This document shows positions 24,153 through 27,663 of a stretch of 27,663 nt of DNA, piece by piece; position 1 is the stretch's first letter, and each line of letters starts with the position of its first letter. A model generated the notes under the pieces. It ran no database searches. It was not told the origin of the DNA and was given only the letters and a program-made list of their open reading frames with translations. The stretch covers positions 1 through 27,663 of IMG/VR virus record IMGVR_UViG_3300030099_003185. One strand, 5' to 3'. Made by a program: the position numbers and the translations under genes. This DNA comes from a virus.

Positions 24153-24369
24153 CTAATGCATCCAGCCAACAAATGAACAAGAAGTTCGATGGCACTCGTT
24201 TGAATTGTTCCCACTTATGTACAAGAGAACTGGCACATCCTATTCTGTCAGCCAATACCTCTTGGCTTATACCTTGCTCTTGCCGTAGAGATATTAAACC
24301 TGTGACAACATCAGACCAGTTGTCAGAGATTGGTTGCGGTTTTTTGTAATGCGTAAACTTTGATCGCAT
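24115..24369 (-). CDS. XRE/Cro-type helix-turn-helix regulator
   Basis: An 84-residue protein with a Cro/CI-like helix-turn-helix: LISLRQEQGISQEVLADRIG then CASSLVHKWEQFKRVPSNFL. The ATG at 24369 has AAAGG six bases upstream and is preferred over a TTG two codons earlier. It overlaps the preceding HTH gene by 47 bp and the following zinc-ribbon gene by 38 bp. No oligomerisation or cleavage domain is present, so it is more like Cro than a full repressor. It is a candidate for binding the TGCA-N4-TGCA dyads, but this is not shown. Confidence 0.82.
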   Translation of the reverse strand: MRSKFTHYKKPQPISDNWSDVVTGLISLRQEQGISQEVLADRIGCASSLVHKWEQFKRVPSNFLFICWLDALDAKVEIKTRQSR

Positions 24370-24541
24370 CCTCAACCTTTTTGGCAGTAGATAGGTGCAG
24401 ATCTGTGCCGTTGATTGCTCGATAAAAGGTACTGGTTGGTGTGCCAGATTCCTTAAATGCTTTCAATAACGACACATCTGCTTTATCTGCGGCAACTTGT
24501 AATTGATGTATGTAACTAATCATAAGCTGCTTATACTGCAT
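24323..24541 (-). CDS. Small helix-turn-helix protein
   Basis: A 72-residue protein with a lambda-repressor-like DNA-binding helix pair: LLKAFKESGTPTSTFYRAIN then LHLSTAKKVEDAIKVYAL. The start is uncertain: ATG at 24541 or the in-frame ATG at 24523, neither with a good ribosome site. Both lie in a stretch with short dyads (24522-24550), which suggests autoregulation. Its gene overlaps the XRE-type gene downstream by 47 bp, so the two regulators are made together. Confidence 0.75.
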   Translation of the reverse strand: MQYKQLMISYIHQLQVAADKADVSLLKAFKESGTPTSTFYRAINGTDLHLSTAKKVEDAIKVYALQKTATNL

Positions 24542-24550
24542 ATATGCGAA
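24535..24550. promoter_or_regulatory. Operator-like dyad O2 over an HTH gene start
   Basis: ACTGCA-TATA-TGCGAA shares ACTGCAT and the TGC at the right spacing with the operator at 26621, although the second half is degenerate. It overlaps the start codon of the HTH gene at 24541. Within it GCATATATGC (24538-24547) is a perfect palindrome, and ATAAGC-T-GCTTAT (24522-24534) lies next to it. Confidence 0.35.
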
Positions 24551-24560
24551 TTAGACAAGG

Positions 24561-24812
24561 CTAACAATCAGGATCAAAGTCATGCCACTCTTGCATAGCA
24601 TCTGGTTGCCCATCATTGAGCAGATCAGGGTTTGTTTCTGTGCTTTCCCTATAGTTTGATGGCCCATTTGGGTAATCATCGTTTATGATTTCATAACCTT
24701 TTGCGTTCATCTCCTCTCGAATAACAATATCAATGTCACTCATTGATCTGCATTTACTGTCAATGACTGCATATTGATAGGCTTCGTTGTATGCTTTTTC
24801 TATTTCACTCAT
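24561..24812 (-). CDS. Small acidic early protein
   Basis: An 83-residue acidic protein (MSEIEKAYNEAYQYAVIDSK, later DFDPDC at the end) of unknown function. GAGGAG nine bases upstream and a one-base overlap with the preceding small zinc-ribbon gene (TAATG) support the start. Such small acidic early proteins often act as DNA mimics or host-takeover factors, but nothing specific is visible here. Confidence 0.72.
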   Translation of the reverse strand: MSEIEKAYNEAYQYAVIDSKCRSMSDIDIVIREEMNAKGYEIINDDYPNGPSNYRESTETNPDLLNDGQPDAMQEWHDFDPDC

Positions 24813-24937
24813 TAGTTTTGCTCCTCATCCCCAAGCCACTCGTCTACGCACTCGTCACAAATGTAACCCAAATCGTCACACTCGTCACAGCCATCGTTGC
24901 GTCCTATGATTACTGGCCTATTGGTTCGGTCAAGCAT
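24812..24937 (-). CDS. 41-residue zinc-ribbon microprotein
   Basis: A very short gene encoding a protein with two CDEC motifs (DGCDECDDLGYICDECVDEW), i.e. Cys-x2-Cys-x8-Cys-x2-Cys, a compact metal-binding site. It is acidic, with a basic N-terminus (MLDRTNRP). The ATG overlaps the stop of the preceding tiny gene by 8 bp and its stop overlaps the next start (TAATG), so it fits the coupled gene chain. The Cys pattern strongly favours a real product. Function unknown. Confidence 0.7.
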   Translation of the reverse strand: MLDRTNRPVIIGRNDGCDECDDLGYICDECVDEWLGDEEQN

Positions 24938-25019
24938 CGGCTGTTTTCTTTTGTTGTTTTTCTATAGTTTTAAGTACGGCCATTAGCTGTGCGTAATTAC
25001 TTACTGTTGGTTTACTCAC
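24930..25019 (-). CDS. 29-residue possible microprotein
   Basis: A GTG-started frame with GGAG seven bases upstream that overlaps the preceding stop by 3 bp (GTGA) and the following ATG by 8 bp. The product is one basic helix (NYAQLMAVLKTIEKQQKKTA). It fills an otherwise empty gap in a densely coupled operon. It could alternatively be only a translational bridge between the flanking genes. Confidence 0.4.
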   Translation of the reverse strand: MSKPTVSNYAQLMAVLKTIEKQQKKTADA

Positions 25020-25255
25020 CATGCATCTCCAATCACTTTTAAGTTTTGTCCATCGAACAAATAGAGTTTTGAAGGAATCATTTTCTTTGTCGTCTTACAT
25101 CTTTTAGCTGTGACATACTCATCCCAAGCTGGGTATTTATCAGGCCATATTGCGGCCTGACGTCTAATTTTTTGTGCAATCTGTTTGAGTGTTTTGCCAC
25201 AGGACCATACTGTAATGTCTCCACCTGTTTCATTTAGTTTGCAGTAATAAATCAT
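25016..25255 (-). CDS. Hypothetical early protein
   Basis: A 79-residue basic protein of unknown function. The ATG at 25255 overlaps the ArdC-like gene stop by one base (TAATG); an upstream in-frame start at 25291 is rejected because it lies inside that gene. It contains YYCKLNETGGDITVWSCGKT, Lys/Arg-rich helices, and ends with SKLYLFDGQNLKVIGDAW, which looks like a beta-hairpin. No motif recognised. Confidence 0.72.
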   Translation of the reverse strand: MIYYCKLNETGGDITVWSCGKTLKQIAQKIRRQAAIWPDKYPAWDEYVTAKRCKTTKKMIPSKLYLFDGQNLKVIGDAW

Positions 25256-26085
25256 TATGCTGCTTCCTTCTTTGCTGTTTGTGCTTCCCAAATATAGTTG
25301 ACTGCTTTCGATGCTGCTGATGCTGCACTGAATATAAACTTGCTGTCATTGTCGAGAGCCTTGAGCCAATGCTCGATGTAGCTTGCATGGTCCTCTCGAA
25401 CCTTTGCCTCAAGGCCAAGCTGTGCCATCAAAAACGCCGATCCCATCTCAGCAACTAACTCTTCGATGGCATAGTCGGTTTTGTTGCGACTGAAGTTTCG
25501 TTCGAGGCGAAACTTGTGTCCTGTCCAGTGAACAAGTTCATGGAATAATGTGCTGTAGTAATCCAGTGCAGATCTGAAGTCTTCGAACTTGGGCATGTTG
25601 ATGTAATCATGTGTTGGATTGAAGTATGCTTTTGATGCACCATTACGAACATCTGCTTTTGTTCCTGATACTAGATCATCCGCTACTGTGTCTTTTGGAT
25701 CTGTGTTGATGTAATCTTGCACAAGAGGCGGTTGGTATTTGTCTGGCAGTCCATCGATCTGGTCTGCATTGAAGACTGTGTACCATTTGTAGCATCTATA
25801 TGTTTCGTCATCTTTTGTTGTGACTGGTGCTGAATAACATACTGATGTGCCGCGCTCTCCTTTGCGAACTTGACCACCAATTTCTTTGGCTTGTCTGTAT
25901 GTCATCCATGTGGGTGCAGTTCTTCCCTGCATCCAAAGCAGAATAACATTGATGCCTTGATACATTTCACCATTGAAGCGTAGAGGCATTGGCATGCCTC
26001 CACCATTCCAAGGCTTGATCCAAGGGGGAGTGCCAGCTTCAAGCTGCGCTTTGATCTGCCGTGTTACATCATCAAACTTGCTCAT
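25255..26085 (-). CDS. ArdC-like antirestriction / ssDNA-binding metalloprotease-type protein
   Basis: A 276-residue protein with the two-part layout of ArdC: an N-terminal ssDNA-binding domain (VTRQIKAQLEAGTPPWIKPW, RFNGEMYQGINVILLW, EIGGQVRKGERGTSV, a highly characteristic string) and a C-terminal zincin-like domain with the active-site HELVH at residues 182-186 and a downstream Glu in EELVAEMGSAFL. Plasmid ArdC proteins protect incoming DNA from restriction; the phage version may do likewise or act in early DNA handling. GAAGGAG precedes the ATG, which overlaps the previous stop (ATGA). Confidence 0.92.
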   Translation of the reverse strand: MSKFDDVTRQIKAQLEAGTPPWIKPWNGGGMPMPLRFNGEMYQGINVILLWMQGRTAPTWMTYRQAKEIGGQVRKGERGTSVCYSAPVTTKDDETYRCYKWYTVFNADQIDGLPDKYQPPLVQDYINTDPKDTVADDLVSGTKADVRNGASKAYFNPTHDYINMPKFEDFRSALDYYSTLFHELVHWTGHKFRLERNFSRNKTDYAIEELVAEMGSAFLMAQLGLEAKVREDHASYIEHWLKALDNDSKFIFSAASAASKAVNYIWEAQTAKKEAA

Positions 26086-26309
26086 ATGTCTGCTCCTTCT
26101 TTGCCACTGATCATTGCTTGATAGTCTTCAAACGCTTGAACCTGTCTATCGATGAATTTGTTTTCATCGAAAGTTGGATCAGCGTCTTTGATTGCATGTG
26201 CGATTGAAACAACTTCACTTGGATGTGTAATTGTTGGCGTCAACATTTTGTGAATTAGTTCCAGAGTTGATCCTGTTACCGTCACTGTCTTCTTTTGAAA
26301 TACGCTCAC
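26082..26309 (-). CDS. Hypothetical early protein upstream of ardC-like gene
   Basis: A 75-residue protein from a GTG start with GGAG seven bases upstream. It starts 95 bp inside the preceding zinc-finger gene in another frame and ends in an ATGA overlap with the ArdC-like gene. The sequence is helical with LELIHKMLTPTITHPSEVVS and an acidic C-terminus (DENKFIDRQVQAFEDYQAM). A shorter version could start at an internal ATG. No family recognised. Confidence 0.65.
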   Translation of the reverse strand: MSVFQKKTVTVTGSTLELIHKMLTPTITHPSEVVSIAHAIKDADPTFDENKFIDRQVQAFEDYQAMISGKEGADI

Positions 26310-26430
26310 GTTCTTGCTCCATTAGACTGTTTGTTGGTGAACACACACATAGAGTCCAATAGACATCACCACTTCCATCGGACTCTCGAATCCATCCATC
26401 ATGCTTATCTTTACAATGATGGCATGTCAT
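26215..26430 (-). CDS. Small zinc-finger-like early protein
   Basis: A 71-residue protein starting at the ATG at 26430 with GAGG six bases upstream (an ATG at 26442 lacks a site). It begins TCHHCKDKHDGWIRESDG and continues DVYWTLCVCSP, giving Cys-x2-Cys and a later Cys-x-Cys that could hold one zinc ion. The rest is a charged helix (MEQERERISKEDSDGN) that ends in an Asn-rich tail, encoded where the next gene already begins in another frame. It overlaps the first gene of the operon by 20 bp. Confidence 0.65.
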   Translation of the reverse strand: MTCHHCKDKHDGWIRESDGSGDVYWTLCVCSPTNSLMEQERERISKEDSDGNRINSGTNSQNVDANNYTSK

Positions 26431-26584
26431 TTTGTGCCTCATATAGATCTTCTAATGCATGAATGTTTTTGATTTCGTCATCGTAGATTTTCTGGGAATG
26501 ACAATCAGCGCAGTACATATCGTCTGCTTCTGAATCATAAACTGTTGCGTTACGTTGATCGCAAATTGCACATTTACTAAACAT
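26411..26584 (-). CDS. 57-residue zinc-ribbon protein, first gene of early operon
   Basis: A short gene 32 bp downstream of the early promoter's -10 box. The product has CAIC (residues 5-8) and CADC (residues 25-28), a Cys-x2-Cys-x16-Cys-x2-Cys ribbon, followed by an acidic helix (KIYDDEIKNIHALEDLYEA). AGGA eight bases before the ATG supports the start. As the first product of the leftward early operon it would be made early. Function unknown; metal-ribbon proteins in this position may bind host transcription or nucleic acid. Confidence 0.75.
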   Translation of the reverse strand: MFSKCAICDQRNATVYDSEADDMYCADCHSQKIYDDEIKNIHALEDLYEAQNDMPSL

Positions 26585-26615
26585 GATAGATCCTATTGAC
26601 TGTTGAATTGATTTG

Positions 26616-26644
26616 ATTGTACTGCATAGTTGCAGTGATTACAA
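26616..26644 (-). promoter_or_regulatory. Early leftward sigma70-like promoter
   Basis: On the minus strand TTGTAA (26644-26639) and TACAAT (26621-26616) are separated by exactly 17 bp, giving 4/6 and 5/6 matches to the sigma70 consensus. The expected start is about 25 bp before the first early gene (26584). All genes from there to 19828 run in this direction with short overlaps, so it probably drives much of the early operon. Confidence 0.62.
26621..26636. promoter_or_regulatory. Operator-like perfect dyad O1 in the early promoter
   Basis: ACTGCA-TAGT-TGCAGT is a perfect 6+6 inverted repeat with a 4-bp centre that occupies the spacer between the -35 and -10 boxes of the early promoter. A protein bound here would exclude RNA polymerase. 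Related TGCA-N4-TGCA sites are at 24535 (degenerate), 23605 and 22243. Confidence 0.6.
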
Positions 26645-26715
26645 TAATAAATGAATTGATTTCGTCAGCGATTTTTGGCGCAAAGATTACATAGCTTGTC
26701 AATCAGGAGGGCTGC

Positions 26716-26761
26716 GGCGCATGCTGCTTGGGCTTCCTGCGTTGCCCAGGCGCATGCGCCT
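26716..26761. repeat. GC-rich nested inverted repeats
   Basis: AGGCGCATGCGCCT (26748-26761) is a perfect 14-bp palindrome. Its GCATGCGCC also pairs with GGCGCATGC at 26716-26724, enclosing a smaller TGGGC/GCCCA stem. The stretch is far richer in G and C than the early operon beside it. It lies between the terminator of the right-end gene and the early promoter, with no convincing gene in 26585-26813. It could be a protein-binding or structured-RNA element. Confidence 0.5.
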
Positions 26762-26773
26762 AATGCCAGACAG

Positions 26774-26804
26774 AAAAAAACCCCAGCGACCGGAGCCGCT
26801 GAGG
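26774..26804 (-). terminator. Intrinsic terminator of the right-end gene
   Basis: Read leftward, CCTCAGCG and CGCTGGGG (26804-26781) form an 8-bp stem with one G-T pair and an 8-base loop, followed by seven T (26780-26774). It begins 10 bp beyond the stop codon of the gene at 26814. This is the clearest intrinsic terminator in the window. Confidence 0.88.
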
Positions 26805-26813
26805 CTTGGGAGT

Positions 26814-27305
26814 CTATTCTGCTGCTTGTTGCATGTACTTGGCAGCGAGTTCCTTTCTGCGTTTTGCACCAATGTCTATCCTTGGTGCGGCTCGTTTCTT
26901 TGAGGTGTATGTAAACTTGTCTTCGGTACACTCCTCGTAAGCTGCCTTCTGATCTACGACGAACGCTTTCAACATCTCGATCTCTTGATCGATATTGTCC
27001 ATGCGTTCATCGATGCGGTCAGAAGCCAGATCTGTGCTGTGCATGCCACCACGCGCTGCACCGTACTTAGCGACTACCACCAAAAGCTGATCGTCTGAGA
27101 TTTGGTCTGCGCCCTCGATCTGGATCTTGTCATCGACCAGTTGATGTATGTCCTTCTCCTTCTGGTCAATCAACCACTCTGCTTGTTCTACAGCTTTGCG
27201 AGCTAGATTTTGAATGAGATATACGCGAGATCTTCCACCGTTGAGATCTTGATTTGGGAAAGAACTGTTGTATCCGCTTGCGAAGTGATTAGATGTGTTG
27301 CTCAT
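26814..27305 (-). CDS. Right-end hypothetical protein, probably strongly translated
   Basis: A 163-residue protein. The ATG at 27305 has a full AAGGAGG five bases upstream; a longer frame to 27524 would translate inverted repeats and is rejected. The N-terminus is polar (MSNTSNHFASGYNSSFPNQD), the middle is helical and acidic (LIDQKEKDIHQLVDDKIQIE, later DERMDNIDQEIEMLKAFVVD) and the end is basic (SKKRAAPRIDIGAKRRKEL). It has its own terminator and lies apart from the early operon in a GC-rich block, like a moron or an immediate-early gene. I do not recognise the family. Confidence 0.8.
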   Translation of the reverse strand: MSNTSNHFASGYNSSFPNQDLNGGRSRVYLIQNLARKAVEQAEWLIDQKEKDIHQLVDDKIQIEGADQISDDQLLVVVAKYGAARGGMHSTDLASDRIDERMDNIDQEIEMLKAFVVDQKAAYEECTEDKFTYTSKKRAAPRIDIGAKRRKELAAKYMQQAAE

Positions 27306-27616
27306 GAGAACCTCCTTGTTGAGCTGTGACGGGACTACCCGCCGATAAGCGAGGGAATGCACCGCGACAGGGCAGGGAGCAACCCGCAACACGGAGTGGA
27401 GCGGGCAGCGGGTTGCAGCGCACACAACAAACAAGCCACTACGCGCCACGCGCGGAGTGACTAGTTGTGCGCGACCCTGCAATGGCGTGGGGCATAAGGA
27501 ATCGCAGGCGGGTAGGGCTGGCATAGTGAAACATGGCGGGGCGATATGACAACCATCTATGAACGGAGCAAGTGGATGCGGCAGGGCTTTTCCAATGAAA
27601 GATCGCCTGTGAGTGC
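27306..27616. other. GC-rich noncoding region with inverted repeats
   Basis: About 310 bp without a credible gene on either strand. GCAACCCGC (27379-27387) pairs with GCGGGTTGC (27408-27416). GCGCACACAAC (27418-27428) pairs with GTTGTGCGC (27464-27472) apart from a 2-base bulge, with CACT/AGTG nested inside. It lies where leftward early and rightward late transcription would diverge if the genome continues to the right, so a control region, structured leader or replication/packaging site is possible. No clear sigma70 promoter for the gene at 27305 was found. Confidence 0.55.
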
Positions 27617-27640
27617 TTTTGTGCGTTGACAGCGATATTC
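27617..27640 (+). promoter_or_regulatory. Candidate phage late promoter, copy C
   Basis: TTTTGTGCGTTG at 27617-27628 is followed by ATAT at 27635-27638, in the same register as the copies at 1306 and 14474. It points rightward out of the window. An overlapping TTGACA (27626-27631) has only a weak -10 candidate 17 bp on. If the genome continues to the terminase region it would be the first late promoter. Confidence 0.45.
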
Positions 27641-27663
27641 AATGTCTGTGAGAAAAGGGGGGG

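Noticed and set aside
26697-26702. Perfect TTGACA on the minus strand upstream of the early promoter
   Set aside because: No acceptable -10 box occurs 16-18 bp downstream; the pair at 26639-26644 and 26616-26621 is better.
26665-26931. Minus-strand frame with Cys-x2-Cys near its end (LIDKLCNLCAKNR)
   Set aside because: It reads through the strong terminator and the end of another gene, and has no proper start or ribosome site past the terminator.
27306-27616. Cloverleaf or tRNA-like folding in the GC-rich region
   Set aside because: The paired arms do not give tRNA arm lengths, and no T-loop or anticodon-loop signature could be found.
27439-27642. Minus-strand frame of 67 codons at the right end
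   Set aside because: No ribosome site, odd composition (His, Ser, Arg and Pro rich), and it runs over inverted repeats; it is probably chance in GC-rich DNA.

Overview
The window is a large part of a tailed double-stranded DNA phage genome with a short-tailed (podovirus) particle of T7 type. There are no host housekeeping genes, no tRNA or rRNA genes, no CRISPR array and no insertion sequence. Most of the sequence is AT-rich. The style of the fiber and of several small proteins recalls phages of marine Alphaproteobacteria, but the host is only inferred. The left end cuts into the large terminase gene and the right end stops in a run of G, so the genome is incomplete here.

Layout. (1) Positions 1-19831, plus strand, late genes: terminase large subunit (partial), a small glycine-rich protein, portal, Bbp19-like protein, scaffold, gp13-like protein, major capsid protein, small head protein, tail tubular proteins A and B, three internal (ejection) proteins, a tail fiber with a self-cleaving S74 chaperone, five small accessory or membrane proteins, a holin-like pair and a T4-type lysozyme. 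(2) Positions 19828-26584, minus strand, early genes read leftward from a sigma70-like promoter near 26616-26644: small zinc-ribbon proteins, an ArdC-like antirestriction protein, helix-turn-helix regulators, a PDDEXK nuclease, a lambda-O-like initiator, a possible helicase loader, a YqaJ-type exonuclease, an ERF annealing protein and an SSB-like protein. The two arms converge and overlap by 4 bp at 19828-19831. (3) Positions 26665-27663: a GC-rich segment with one strongly translated minus-strand gene closed by a clear intrinsic terminator, then about 360 bp without genes but rich in inverted repeats.

How it fits together. The particle is T7-like, but no T7-type replication gene is in view. 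Replication looks lambda-like: three 17-bp dyad iterons at exact 21-bp spacing lie inside the initiator gene next to an AT-rich stretch, as in the lambda origin. The exonuclease, ERF and SSB-like genes form a recombination module.

Two regulatory signals are not explained by the gene list. A motif, TTTTGTGCGTTG followed six bases later by ATAT (shifted by 3 in one copy), occurs on the plus strand at four late positions: before the portal cluster, before the capsid gene, before the fiber gene, and at the right edge. It looks like a phage-specific late promoter. A dyad of the form TGCA-N4-TGCA occurs at several early-region sites, one of them between the -35 and -10 boxes of the early promoter, which suggests a repressor operator.
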